Below, piece by piece: positions 10,192 to 18,749 of a DNA stretch of 64,000 nucleotides. Positions within the stretch are counted from its first letter, which is position 1. Every line of letters starts with the position of its first letter. A program made the position numbers and the translations under genes. The stretch lies in the NCBI GenBank assembly GCA_903909435.1, contig CAIVVT010000178.1, positions 35,923-99,922 on the forward strand, in the 5' to 3' direction. Source of the stretch: an uncultured Acidobacteriia bacterium (GTDB lineage: Bacteria; Acidobacteriota; Terriglobia; Bryobacterales; Bryobacteraceae). Under the pieces are notes generated by a model that was not told the origin of the DNA, ran no database searches, and worked only from the letters and a program-made list of their open reading frames with translations.

Positions 10192-10851
10192 CTATTTCGA
10201 TTCAGAATACTCGCGGAATGCAGCCTGGGCCGTGACTTCTGGGTTGTGCGACGTCAGCGCCATGCCAACTTTGACAGTGTTGGCCAGCATCAGTTCTTTC
10301 TCCGCGTACTGCTTCCAGGTCTTGCCATCGGTGGATGCATAAGCCGAGAATTGGTGCCCTCTCCGCGCCACCCGCAGCCAGGAGTTCGGATAGGCAGCGG
10401 GAAACTCTGGCGGCGCAGGGGGCGTGACCGCGGGATAGATCGCTTGGCAGTTGACGCCTAACGCCGGACGATACTGCATCTCATACGCTCCGAGATTGTT
10501 GTTCCGCGGTTCGTCGTCCGGGAACACGAAAAACATCAGGTGGGCGCTACCGGATTCCAAGCTCTCACGAATCATCAGGCCCGCCTTGGAATACAGATGC
10601 GCCGGCGTGAAACTCTCGACACGGACCGCGATGTCGAAGTCGTCGGCGATGTCATGGAAGAGAAAATGAAACTGATCGGCATTCTCCCAAATGTCGGCCC
10701 CGCCTGCGACGATGTCCCAACCGGTTCCAACCGGCTTCGCGGAGCCAGCCAACTGTGGTGAACCCACATCGACATTGGTGAAGCAGCCAATTGGCTGCGC
10801 CGGAGCTGGGCGCAAGCCGCGGGGGTCGTTGGGTTGAGGCGATTCGGCCAT
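10192..10851 (-). CDS. DUF1349 domain protein (concanavalin-like fold)
   Basis: A 219-residue protein resembling DUF1349/regulation-of-enolase-type beta-sandwich proteins. Segments include DIWENADQFHFLFHDIADDFDIAVRV (split here by family turns), SKAGLMIRESL, and WLRVARRGHQFSAYASTDGKTW, the usual quantitative-glycan-like core. No signal peptide is evident. The ATG has AAGGAG about 9 bases upstream. It is the first gene of the leftward uronate operon. The fold is often linked to carbohydrate recognition, but the function is unknown. Confidence 0.8.
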   Translation of the reverse strand: MAESPQPNDPRGLRPAPAQPIGCFTNVDVGSPQLAGSAKPVGTGWDIVAGGADIWENADQFHFLFHDIADDFDIAVRVESFTPAHLYSKAGLMIRESLESGSAHLMFFVFPDDEPRNNNLGAYEMQYRPALGVNCQAIYPAVTPPAPPEFPAAYPNSWLRVARRGHQFSAYASTDGKTWKQYAEKELMLANTVKVGMALTSHNPEVTAQAAFREYSESK

Positions 10852-11247
10852 TGTAAGGGGCTCCTTGAGGTCTGGTGGTAATTCTGTGGATACAACTGGA
10901 GGTCAGGCTCCAGGGCTGCTGAGTATTTTCGCGCGGTGGCACTTGGTAGCGGACGAACGGAGCGCGTGCTGGTCGCCGGGCGAGAGTTGCGGAGAGGAAT
11001 CGTATCTTGATTTTCAGCCAGGGATTGCTGAATTCGACCGTAGCCTCGTGCCTAACGACGTGGGAACGACCGTATTGCCGGTGGCGCGTCTTGCCTTTGC
11101 CAGGCAAGAGTCGGCATCGGTATCCTTGCGATGTGTTGGGCTCGTACCGGACAGATCCCTCGAAGGGGCTAGGAGTTGAATACCTTGTCACGGCAATTCG
11201 CACAGCGATTCACAATGTGAAACGATCCGTACCATATTTCGACCTCA
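10852..11247 (-). other. Long 5' leader of the leftward uronate operon
   Basis: The promoter proposed at 11248-11276 lies nearly 400 bases upstream of the first start codon at 10851, so the mRNA would carry a leader of about 390 nt. The open frames here have no family resemblance. The leader could hold a regulatory RNA or a short peptide, but nothing recognisable was seen apart from the IclR-type palindrome at its 5' end. Confidence 0.35.
11208..11223 (-). promoter_or_regulatory. Probable IclR-type operator, leftward operon
   Basis: The core TTCACAATGTGAA (11209-11221) is a perfect palindrome. Read leftward, the extended site is GTTTCACATTGTGAAT, which aligns with GTTCCACATTATGAAC at 12466-12481 before the rightward operon. 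Both sites lie exactly 24 bases downstream of the -10 box of their promoter. The IclR gene lies between the two operons. Confidence 0.65.
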
Positions 11248-11276
11248 AGTCTAATTTGCATCCAAACGCTTGTCAA
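11248..11276 (-). promoter_or_regulatory. Sigma70-like promoter of the leftward operon
   Basis: On the minus strand, TTGACA (11276-11271) is followed after 17 bases by TAGACT (11253-11248). The same -35, spacer length and -10 hexamer occur in the promoter at 12413-12441 for the rightward operon, which makes chance unlikely. Confidence 0.6.
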
Positions 11277-11586
11277 CGGCGGTACGCGCGCTTTGATCGC
11301 CTTTTCTCAGGTCCCCGGGCGACCCGCGTTCGTATCGCGATGCTGAGCGGTCGTGAGGGGTCTCCTCAGGCAAATTGAGGGCTTGGGAACGTGGTGCCTG
11401 CCTCAATCTGCTCCTAGCGGCGAAGGCACCTGACGGATCTACGCCGACAGTCACCGCGTCCCATTACGATGAGAATCGGGCTGAACCTTACTCGCGGCGG
11501 GCGAGTCTAGCGGCCAAAACCCGCCGCGCGGAATCCGGTATCAGTCCATCACGAACTGGTTTGCGATATAGAATTCCGCTACCCGA
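11277..11586. other. Intergenic region downstream of the IclR gene
   Basis: About 310 bp between the end of the IclR gene and the leftward promoter. No gene, clear terminator or repeat was seen. Confidence 0.4.
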
Positions 11587-12366
11587 CTAACGTTGCCGGG
11601 CGGCCAGCGACAACTCCTCACAAGCGGCCTTCAAGGCCGGAACCAGCGACAGGGCACGCTCCACGTCCATCCGAAAGACGGGTCCCGAGATGCTCAACGC
11701 GGCGAAAACTTTACCGTCCTGCCCGAAAACAGGCGCGCCGATGCAGCGGCCCTCGATTTCGTTTTCCTGGTCGTCCATCGCAAACCCCTGTTCGCGAACG
11801 CGCGAGATCTCGGCGAGGACTGCCTCCGGAGTTGTCAACGTGTGCGGCGTCAACTTCGGAGTTCCCTTTACGCGCAGCAGACGCAGACAATCCTTTTCCG
11901 ACATGCCTGCGAGAAAGACCTTGCCGAGCGAGGTCGAATGCAAGTGGCGCCGGTTGCCAATTTTTGAAGACATTCGTACAGCCTGAGGGCTCTCAACCGT
12001 ATTGATCACCACCACTTCGCCGCCGTCCAGGATGCCCAGGTTGGTGGTCTCTTTGCAGCCATCCACTAGTCGCGAAATGATCGGAGGCGCTATTCGGGTG
12101 AGATGTTGTTCAGCCGCTTCTGACCGCTGTAAGCTGAAGAATTTCTGAGAGATACGATACAGTCCATCGGGCGTACGGTCCAAGTAGCCGCGTCCCTCGA
12201 GGGTGGAGAGGATGCGGTAAACCGTAGCCTTGGGCATGGCCACAAGCCTCATCACTTCGGCCAGACGAAGGCCCGACTCGCTGGACCGGACCACCTCTAA
12301 GATGTCCAGAGTTTTGTGGAGAACACGTACACCGGGGTGGTCATTCTTGGCTACGGGCTCCATCAT
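11587..12366 (-). CDS. IclR-family transcriptional regulator
   Basis: A 259-residue regulator with an N-terminal winged helix (about 14-75; VRVLHKTLDILEVV, then MPKATVYRILSTLEGRGYL) and the C-terminal IclR effector-binding domain (about 90-255; SKIGNRRHLHSTSLGKVFLAGM and MDDQENEIEGRCIGAPVF). IclR proteins such as KdgR bind small acids made from pectin or uronates. It is encoded between the two uronate operons. Matching palindromes occur before both operons, and a related half-site overlaps its own start, so it probably represses all three. No clear ribosome binding site precedes the tandem ATG codons. Confidence 0.92.
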   Translation of the reverse strand: MMEPVAKNDHPGVRVLHKTLDILEVVRSSESGLRLAEVMRLVAMPKATVYRILSTLEGRGYLDRTPDGLYRISQKFFSLQRSEAAEQHLTRIAPPIISRLVDGCKETTNLGILDGGEVVVINTVESPQAVRMSSKIGNRRHLHSTSLGKVFLAGMSEKDCLRLLRVKGTPKLTPHTLTTPEAVLAEISRVREQGFAMDDQENEIEGRCIGAPVFGQDGKVFAALSISGPVFRMDVERALSLVPALKAACEELSLAARQR

Positions 12367-12380
12367 GTTTCACATTGTAG
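12367..12380 (-). promoter_or_regulatory. IclR-type half operator at the regulator's own start
   Basis: GTTTCACATTGTAG immediately upstream of the regulator's ATG matches one half and the centre of the palindromes at 11208-11223 and 12466-12481, but the second half is not conserved. It may give weak autoregulation. This is the weakest of the three sites. Confidence 0.35.
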
Positions 12381-12412
12381 TACGACGTTACTCGCCCAAA
12401 GGAACTTCCTGA

Positions 12413-12441
12413 TTGACAGACTGGCTAATGGGACATAGACT
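12413..12441 (+). promoter_or_regulatory. Sigma70-like promoter of the rightward uronate operon
   Basis: TTGACA (12413-12418), a 17-base spacer, then TAGACT (12436-12441). The operator-like palindrome begins 24 bases after the -10 box and the isomerase ATG follows at 12486. The layout is the mirror image of the leftward promoter at 11248-11276. Confidence 0.65.
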
Positions 12442-12465
12442 GAGTGGCAAAATACGAAACGGCTT

Positions 12466-12481
12466 GTTCCACATTATGAAC
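12466..12481 (+). promoter_or_regulatory. Probable IclR-type operator, rightward operon
   Basis: GTTCCACATTATGAAC is an imperfect palindrome with GTTC/GAAC ends. It lies downstream of the -10 box and just before the KduI/IolB start, a position suited to repression. It aligns with the site at 11208-11223. Confidence 0.6.
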
Positions 12482-12485
12482 CGAA

Positions 12486-13340
12486 ATGGCATCGAGTGAA
12501 CACATGACTAGCTGCACCACAATGACGTTTGAGGCATGCGTGCGCCGGGGGACACACCAGGCCAAAGGACGCAGATGGTGGCTGACGCCAGGCGAGAGTG
12601 CGATGCGGCAACTGCATTATGGCCGCATCATTCTGGCCGTGGGCGACGCGCCGGCGGAGTTCGGGACCGAAGGCCTTGAAACGGGCCTGATCTGTCTCAG
12701 CGGGCGGGCGCGAGTGGAGGTGGCCGGAGGATGCTTCATCTTGCACCAGTACGATGCACTCTACTTGCCACGCCAGTCAGCGGTCGCGGTCACGCCTGAA
12801 GGCGAGGGCTGCGATTTGGCCGAAGTTGCGGCTCCGGTGGACGGCGAATATCCGCTGCAATTCATCTCCTACGATGGCGTGCGGCAGGATCCGACGCTCC
12901 ACTTCCGGGCCGGCGGACCGTCGAGCACGCGGAACTTGAACATACTGCTAGGCAAGAATGTACAGGCCGGCCGGATCTGCGCCGGAGTGACCTTCAGCGA
13001 AGCCGGTAACTGGACCTCATGGCCTCCGCATGAGCACGCGCGGATGCTCGAAGAGGCGTACGTCTATATCGCAATGCCTGCTCCCGCCTGGGGCATCCAA
13101 CTGGTGTACACCGACCCGAAGAATCCTGAGCTCGCTGTCATCGTGCGGGAAGGGGACTGCGTGGCAATGCCGGCGGGCTATCACCCCAACGTCGCGGCGC
13201 CGGGCGGCTCTATCGGGTTCCTGTGGATGATGGCTGCCCACACGGAGGCGACAGATCGGCAGTTTGGCGTAGTCAACGTGCAGCCCGAGTACGCAGCGGG
13301 CGGCTCGGGGCTGGAGGCGTCTCAGGTGAGTGCGCGATGA
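12486..13340 (+). CDS. KduI/IolB-family uronate isomerase (bicupin)
   Basis: A 284-residue two-cupin protein of the KduI/IolB family. The C-terminal cupin has [15 protein letters not shown] near 174-188, LEEAYVYI near 192-199 and [10 protein letters not shown] near 232-241, giving the His/Glu/His metal ligands typical of IolB (5-deoxy-glucuronate isomerase). KduI performs the related isomerisation of 5-keto-4-deoxyuronate in pectin and alginate/heparin breakdown. Because a GH88 uronyl hydrolase and a KduD-like dehydrogenase follow, the KduI role is more likely here than inositol breakdown, although the sequence is IolB-like. The start could also be ATG 12504. The stop overlaps the next gene as ATGA. 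Confidence 0.85.
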   Translation: MASSEHMTSCTTMTFEACVRRGTHQAKGRRWWLTPGESAMRQLHYGRIILAVGDAPAEFGTEGLETGLICLSGRARVEVAGGCFILHQYDALYLPRQSAVAVTPEGEGCDLAEVAAPVDGEYPLQFISYDGVRQDPTLHFRAGGPSSTRNLNILLGKNVQAGRICAGVTFSEAGNWTSWPPHEHARMLEEAYVYIAMPAPAWGIQLVYTDPKNPELAVIVREGDCVAMPAGYHPNVAAPGGSIGFLWMMAAHTEATDRQFGVVNVQPEYAAGGSGLEASQVSAR

Positions 13341-15895
13341 AACGCCTGATGAACGCACGACTGGTGGCGCCCGGGTTGTTGTTCCTAGCCTTCGGCATGG
13401 TCCCGGTGCTGCAAGCCAGTCCGCGGGTCCAAATGCTGAAAATCGCAGTTGAGAATCCGGGCGCAACACGGCGGGTGGCCGAGAACATCGTTCTGGACGT
13501 GGCCGCGTTGAAACGCATCGCGCCGGACTTCAATGCCAGCCAGGTCATCGTCACGACCAGCTCCGCTCGGACATTGGAGGAAGATGCTCGAACGCTGGAG
13601 ACCACCGAACTTCCATCGCAATCCGATTCCGTCAGTGACGAGCGCAAGGTGGACGAGATCGCGTTTCAGATCGACCTGGATCCGCACCAGACGCGGGTTG
13701 TGAGCATCGCATATGGTGACGCGGCGACGCTCCTGCGCATCCGTTCGCATTACCCCCAGCGGACGGATGCGCAGTTCGCAAGACACTACGAAGGGCCCGG
13801 TTGGGAGTCGGAGGAGACGGCTTGGAGGATCTACTTTGATGCGCGCAACGCCATCGACCTTTTCGGTAAGCGCCGCCCGGGCTTGTACCTCGGGTTGTTC
13901 GCCACACCCGAGTACGTCTACCACCAGGAGTGCGCGTACGGCCGTGACATCTATGCAATCGGCAAAGCGCTCGGGCCAGGCGGCATCGGCGCACTGGTAG
14001 ATGGCCGGGTCATGCCTGTTGCAGAGGTGGCCGAACGCAAGTGGCGCGTCGTGAGTACCGGGCCGGTGCGCTCGATCATTGAGATCACCTACAAAGGGTG
14101 GAGGGTCGGGAATCGCACGGTGGATCTGGCCAGCAGGATCACGCAATGGGCGGGCGAGCACGGTTTCGAGCACGCGATAAAGCTGAGCGACTCGACCGGC
14201 CTGACACTGCTCACGGGATTGCCCATCAAGCCGGTGGAGACCGTGTCGGCCGGCAACCAGGCCGTTCGGGCGATCGCGACCTGGGGCCATCAGGTCGTGC
14301 AGGCCGGACTGAAGCCGCAAAGCGAAGATGTCACGAGCGAGAATCTCGGCGTCGCTGTTCTCATTCCCGCCGACCAGTCGGCACCTGCGGCCGACGACGC
14401 GAATAACCGGTTGATCGGCGTCGTACCGAAGGACAATTCAGCGCACTGGTACGCCGCCGCTCTGTGGGACCAGGAGGGCAGCGAGGCGTATGTCGGCAAC
14501 GCCCGTTCGACGGGAGATCGACTGGGCGCGGGCTCGGTTGAACCGGCCGTCGAACGCCCGACGCGCGAACGCTTCGTCGCCTTGCTCAACGAGACTGCGG
14601 AGCGGATGGCGCATCCGTCCTTGGTTCGCATCCTGTCGGAGTCGGCTGGACCGCAGTCGCCGCCGCCCGATACGCTGGCGCCCATCGCGCATCGCACCTG
14701 GGCGCAGGCGATCGAACTGCTCCGCCAAGCTGCAGACCGCACCGCGCAGAAATTCGAACCCCTGGCGGCGCAAAGCCCAGCGGACTCGTACGGGAAGAAC
14801 ACCGGATGGGGATTCTTCACCGAGGGGAGTAATGCCACAGGCGAGTGGAAAGCGCACGAAGGGTACTTCTGGACCGGATCGTTCTGGACCGGCGAGTTGT
14901 GGAAGCTCTACGGTTATACGCACAATCCACGCTACGCCCAACTCGCCGAGTTCTTCACCTCGCGCCTCGCGGGCAAGCAGTCCGGCCAGGAGCACGACAC
15001 GGGCTTCCTTACGTTTTATTCCTCCGTTTTGGGTTTGGAGGCGACCGGCGACGCCAAGTACGCAACTGACGGACTGAAAGGCGCTGTCCGGTTGAAGCAG
15101 CTCTTCAACCCTGCGACTAACCTGGTGGCGGCGTGGGGTGTCAACGGCGACGACACCATCATCGACACGATGATGAACCTGCAGATCTGGTGGTGGGCGT
15201 CGCAGCAGACCGGGAATGCGGAATGGAAGGAGCTGGGCCGCAAGCACGCACTCCGGGCAGCAGCGGTCTTTGTCCGCCCCGACGGATCCACCGCGCAGTC
15301 AGTGCACTACAATCCCGGTGACAACCGGCAGCAGTTCACGTCGGCCGGACAGATGCTGGTATTCCCGAATACGACGCCGTCTGGAGAAGTCGTATTCCGT
15401 CACACGCATCAGGGGCTTTCGGCTGACTCAGCCTGGTCGCGCGGCCAGTCCTGGGCAGTCTACGGATTCACCGAGAGTTATCGAGCCACACTCGAGCCGG
15501 AACTGCTGGCGACGGCGCAGAAGACCGCCGACTTCGCGCTCGATCATTTGACGTCCGACGGTGTGCCTTGGTACGACTACTCCGATGAGGGCGTGTTCTA
15601 CCGCAATCGCGACAGCTCCGCGGCGGCCATCCTCGCCGGAGCTCTAATGCGCCTCTCGGAATTGACTCCCGATCCACTGCGGGCAGCCCGTTACCGAAAC
15701 GAAGGGGAACGGATCGTGCAATCGCTCATCGACCGCTACCTGTCGCCCGTCGGAGCAGGGGACGCTTCTCCCGCCGGCATCCTTCGACATGGCTCGTCGA
15801 CGCGGCCCAACGACGGGATGTTGGTCTACGGCGACTACTACCTGCTGGAGTCGCTCGTCTGGCTGGAGCAGCACGGCCGTGGAACCTTGCAGTAG
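13337..15895 (+). CDS. DUF4861-GH88 two-domain secreted hydrolase
   Basis: An 852-residue protein. After a signal peptide (to about residue 27) comes a DUF4861-type domain (about 35-410; [37 protein letters not shown]). The C-terminal half (about 460-850) is a complete GH88 unsaturated glucuronyl hydrolase with [17 protein letters not shown], Asp554 in EHDTGF, Asp610 in [22 protein letters not shown] and [15 protein letters not shown]. The Asp pair matches the catalytic pair of GH88 enzymes. The start at 13337 overlaps the isomerase stop; an upstream frame beginning at 13223 runs inside that gene and is not used. It should release unsaturated uronic acid outside the cytoplasm. The fusion places two domains that are often separate genes on one polypeptide. 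Confidence 0.88.
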   Translation: MKRLMNARLVAPGLLFLAFGMVPVLQASPRVQMLKIAVENPGATRRVAENIVLDVAALKRIAPDFNASQVIVTTSSARTLEEDARTLETTELPSQSDSVSDERKVDEIAFQIDLDPHQTRVVSIAYGDAATLLRIRSHYPQRTDAQFARHYEGPGWESEETAWRIYFDARNAIDLFGKRRPGLYLGLFATPEYVYHQECAYGRDIYAIGKALGPGGIGALVDGRVMPVAEVAERKWRVVSTGPVRSIIEITYKGWRVGNRTVDLASRITQWAGEHGFEHAIKLSDSTGLTLLTGLPIKPVETVSAGNQAVRAIATWGHQVVQAGLKPQSEDVTSENLGVAVLIPADQSAPAADDANNRLIGVVPKDNSAHWYAAALWDQEGSEAYVGNARSTGDRLGAGSVEPAVERPTRERFVALLNETAERMAHPSLVRILSESAGPQSPPPDTLAPIAHRTWAQAIELLRQAADRTAQKFEPLAAQSPADSYGKNTGWGFFTEGSNATGEWKAHEGYFWTGSFWTGELWKLYGYTHNPRYAQLAEFFTSRLAGKQSGQEHDTGFLTFYSSVLGLEATGDAKYATDGLKGAVRLKQLFNPATNLVAAWGVNGDDTIIDTMMNLQIWWWASQQTGNAEWKELGRKHALRAAAVFVRPDGSTAQSVHYNPGDNRQQFTSAGQMLVFPNTTPSGEVVFRHTHQGLSADSAWSRGQSWAVYGFTESYRATLEPELLATAQKTADFALDHLTSDGVPWYDYSDEGVFYRNRDSSAAAILAGALMRLSELTPDPLRAARYRNEGERIVQSLIDRYLSPVGAGDASPAGILRHGSSTRPNDGMLVYGDYYLLESLVWLEQHGRGTLQ

Positions 15896-15933
15896 GGAGA
15901 CCGAGCGGCCCGCACGCCCAGGGAGATTGCACG

Positions 15934-16704
15934 ATGAGCGTTCTGCAACGATTTGGCCTTTCAGGGAAGACCGCACTTGTGACCGGCGCCAGGCGCGGCT
16001 TGGGCAAGGCCATGGCCATTGCACTGGCAGAGGCGGGAGCCGACATCATTGCCACGAGTGCCACGCTCAAGGAGCGCGGCAGTGATATTGAACGCGAAAT
16101 CATTGCTCTCGGCCGGCGCTGCTGGGTGATCGCGTGTGACCTGGCTGATCGCAAAAACGTCTATGCCTTCGTCGAGCGGGTCAACTCCGAGTGTCCGCCC
16201 GTCGATATCCTATTGAACAACGGTGGAACGATTCGACGCGCCCCGGCCGCAGAGCACGCCGACGCCGATTGGGACCACGTCGTCGCGGTAAATCTCAGTA
16301 GCCAGTTTATTCTGGCGCGCGAATTGGGCCGTGACATGCTGACGCGGGGATCCGGCAAAATCATCTTTACGGCTTCGCTGCTCAGCTTCCAGGGCGGCAT
16401 CACTGTTCCCGGCTACGCCGCCGCAAAGGGTGGCATCGCCCAGCTCACCAAAGCGCTGGCCAATGAATGGGCAGGCAAGAACGTGCAGGTTAATGCGATC
16501 GCGCCGGGCTACTTTGCCACAGACAACACTGAGGCGTTGCGGCAGGACCCGGCGCGCAACGCGGCGATTCTGGCCCGGATTCCCGCAGGCCGCTGGGGTG
16601 TGCCCGAAGATCTGGCAGGCGCCGTGGTGTTCCTGGCGTCGTCCGCTTCCGACTATGTGAGTGGGACCGTTCTCACCGTGGACGGCGGCTGGATGGGCAG
16701 GTAG
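15934..16704 (+). CDS. kduD: Short-chain dehydrogenase, KduD-like (2-deoxy-D-gluconate 3-dehydrogenase)
   Basis: A 256-residue classical SDR. The N-terminus RFGLSGKTALVTGARRGLG carries the TGxxxGxG NAD-binding motif (18-24), then NNGG at 95-98, Ser148, and the catalytic YAAAK at 161-165. The overall sequence (LDILLNNGGTIRRAPA-like region, IAPGYFATDNTEALRQD) fits KduD, which acts after KduI to give 2-keto-3-deoxygluconate in uronate breakdown. It is the last gene of the rightward operon, 38 bp after the GH88 protein. No KdgK or KdgA homologue is in the window, so the pathway must be completed elsewhere. Confidence 0.85.
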   Translation: MSVLQRFGLSGKTALVTGARRGLGKAMAIALAEAGADIIATSATLKERGSDIEREIIALGRRCWVIACDLADRKNVYAFVERVNSECPPVDILLNNGGTIRRAPAAEHADADWDHVVAVNLSSQFILARELGRDMLTRGSGKIIFTASLLSFQGGITVPGYAAAKGGIAQLTKALANEWAGKNVQVNAIAPGYFATDNTEALRQDPARNAAILARIPAGRWGVPEDLAGAVVFLASSASDYVSGTVLTVDGGWMGR

Positions 16705-17374
16705 CGGAGCGCACCGGGGATCGCGATCTGCGAATAAATAAGCGAGCCTCGCGCGGCCGGGCAGGTGCAAGTCAGGGTCACCCGTGGCGGGCTCTGCCGG
16801 GCGGACTTGACGTTTTCCATTGAAGGATGAAACACCGCGTGCGCTGCAGGAAATGTGGACTGCCACGCGCGGACTTTCGCATCGTCCACCGCCAGAGCTA
16901 TGACTCGAACTTGCGGCGCTCATCGAACCGTTGGCTGTCGCCTGTCGCGACGTTCGCGTGGGCCCCTTGCATCCCGGCGATTCTCTCGTCGTTCAAAGCG
17001 CGAGACCGGTCGGACTGCAGTTAGCGCTCGTAGCTTCCAAAGGACGTGGATGGGATGTACCACAAGATCCTCGCGCCCCTCCTCGAGAGACGAGAACCTG
17101 ATCGGCGAAGGGGCCTGGCTTTAGAGCCGTCTGGACCAGTCCGCTCAGGCCCGTGAACCCCCGCCGCCACGGCCTCGCCGCCCAGTTGCCCACGGCGACA
17201 CATCGTGCGCCAGTAGAAACTCGATTGGCAATGACAGCGTTCGCCCGCGCCACTCGCGCTACCGAAGCGTCTGCTGGCAAGGACTCTTCCACGATCCTTC
17301 GACGCTCGTGAACTAAACGGCGGCGACGTTTCGTCGGAGCTTCAGGCTCAGACCCCAATTTCATCAGCAGGTTC

Positions 17375-17390
17375 GCACGTCCGGACGTGC
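17375..17390. other. Perfect 16-bp palindrome
   Basis: GCACGTCCGGACGTGC reads the same on both strands. It lies in noncoding DNA far from either flanking start codon, so a regulatory role is not obvious. Confidence 0.4.
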
Positions 17391-17589
17391 CTATCCACTT
17401 CCTGCGAAACGCGACTCAACGCATCCCCTTCGAGGATACTTGCGCTCCGACGCAACTTATCGACGGTCAACACAATATGTGCTCACTCCCCATTCGGCAC
17501 GAGCGGCCAAGCAGGCCCCCACGCCATTGAGGGAGGAACGACTGGCCGCTGTTTCAATCGACTGGTGGAGGGATAGTTTGGGCGTAGAT

Positions 17590-17622
17590 TGAATGCGCTC
17601 TAACCAATTGAGTTAACCGCCC
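17590..17622 (-). pseudogene. tRNA 5'-half-like relic
   Basis: Read leftward from 17622, the sequence gives a G-rich acceptor-like start (GGGCGGT), then TA and a D-arm-like ACTCAATTGGTTAGAGC. This is close to the AGCTCAGTTGGTTAGAGC of real bacterial tRNAs. No anticodon stem, T-arm or 3' acceptor strand follows, so it is a fragment and not a working tRNA. Confidence 0.45.
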
Positions 17623-17650
17623 ACACCATAGCGGTCGACAGGACCTGAGT

Positions 17651-18682
17651 TCAATTTCCGATATAGCGGGAGTACAGACTTCGCGCAAGACCCGGATCGG
17701 TGGTTCCTTTGATGATGGCGCGGCCGTCGGGGAAGATCGTGAGCTGGTACTCGCCAGTTTCGAACCGCAGCGCGAACTCGTTTGCATGAACCTTGCCCAG
17801 GCGCGCCAGAGTGCCTGCCAGCGCCGCCAGGTTAAGCGGCCGTTTGCGGTCGTGGATCTGCACGGCATTGCGTCCGCAAAGGCTGATCGGCGGGCGCCCC
17901 TCGCCGTTCAAATGCCGGCAAGAGCGCTGAGCACAGGCCGGGCACTCCGGGTCGCGGGGTGGCATGGCCACCTGACGTGTCGTACCAGCCCAGGCGTCAA
18001 AGACCGTGATCCTCGCGGCCAGTTCCGTGCCGTGGCCCGACAGGAACTTAATCGCCGCCGCAGTCTGCCACGCGGCCACAATCGCCGTGACGGAGTTCAG
18101 CACGCCGGCCGTCTCGCAGGTTGGCTGCGCGCCCTGCGGCGGCTCAGGGTACACGCATTCGAAGCAGGCCGTCCGCATCGGAACTATCGGCATGCTAATG
18201 CCGTAGGATCCCACGGCACCGCCGTAGACCCACGGCACGCTGGAGTCCACGCACCAATCGTTGATCAGGTAGCGCGTCTCGAAATTGTCAGTGCCGTCGA
18301 GTACGAGGTCAACGCCTTCCAGCAGATCAACGACGTTGTCTGGAGCGAGGTCTGCGACCTGGGAATCGACGCTCACCTCCGAATTGATGCGGGCTATGTG
18401 GCGGGCGGCGGCGACGGCTTTGGGCAGTCCCTCACGCGCATCCGCCTCGTCGTAGAGCCACTGGCGCTGCAGGTTGCTCCACTCCACGTAGTCCCGATCG
18501 ATCAGGATCAGCTTGCCAATACCAGCGCGGGCCAGGGTCCCCGCCTGGAAGGCGCCCAGAGCGCCGCAGCCGATGACGGCGACCGTCGACTGGCGAATGA
18601 GCAGATGTCCCTGCTCGCCGATCTCCCTGAAGAGAATCTGCCGGGAATAGCGCTCGTCATTGCTCATGAATCGGCAATCCAC
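17651..18682 (-). CDS. ThiF/MoeB/HesA-family adenylyltransferase
   Basis: A 343-residue E1-like enzyme that adenylates the C-terminus of a ubiquitin-like sulfur carrier (MoaD or ThiS type). Visible features: ERYSRQILFREIGEQGH, the nucleotide loop VIGCGALGAF near 35-44, LDGTDNFETRYLIND, a candidate catalytic Cys in QPTCETAGVL, and a zinc site from CFECVYPEPP and CPACAQRSC. The C-terminal 70 residues end in YSRYIG, as in MoeB relatives. ATG 18667, giving the more usual MSNDERYSRQ start, is a good alternative. No MoaD or ThiS gene is adjacent, so the partner carrier is unknown. Confidence 0.85.
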   Translation of the reverse strand: MDCRFMSNDERYSRQILFREIGEQGHLLIRQSTVAVIGCGALGAFQAGTLARAGIGKLILIDRDYVEWSNLQRQWLYDEADAREGLPKAVAAARHIARINSEVSVDSQVADLAPDNVVDLLEGVDLVLDGTDNFETRYLINDWCVDSSVPWVYGGAVGSYGISMPIVPMRTACFECVYPEPPQGAQPTCETAGVLNSVTAIVAAWQTAAAIKFLSGHGTELAARITVFDAWAGTTRQVAMPPRDPECPACAQRSCRHLNGEGRPPISLCGRNAVQIHDRKRPLNLAALAGTLARLGKVHANEFALRFETGEYQLTIFPDGRAIIKGTTDPGLARSLYSRYIGN

Positions 18683-18749
18683 ATCAGCCCCGCACCGCCC
18701 GGCGTTTACACCGGCCTCCTACTAGCGTATCTTGAGGCCGGGGTAGCCC

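Larger units (their letters stand above)
16705..17650. other. Long intergenic region with a tRNA-like relic
   Basis: 946 bp between convergent genes. Open frames are short and show no family features. Two items stand out: a tRNA 5'-half-like sequence at 17590-17622 and a perfect 16-bp palindrome at 17375-17390. The rest is unexplained and may be decayed mobile DNA. Confidence 0.4.

Noticed and set aside
10652..11203. 183-residue minus-strand frame before the DUF1349 gene
   Set aside because: It overlaps the well-supported DUF1349 gene in another frame, is Arg/Pro-rich and has no domain resemblance.
12486..13340. Inositol catabolism (IolB) role
   Set aside because: The sequence is IolB-like, but no other iol gene is nearby and the neighbours fit uronate breakdown.
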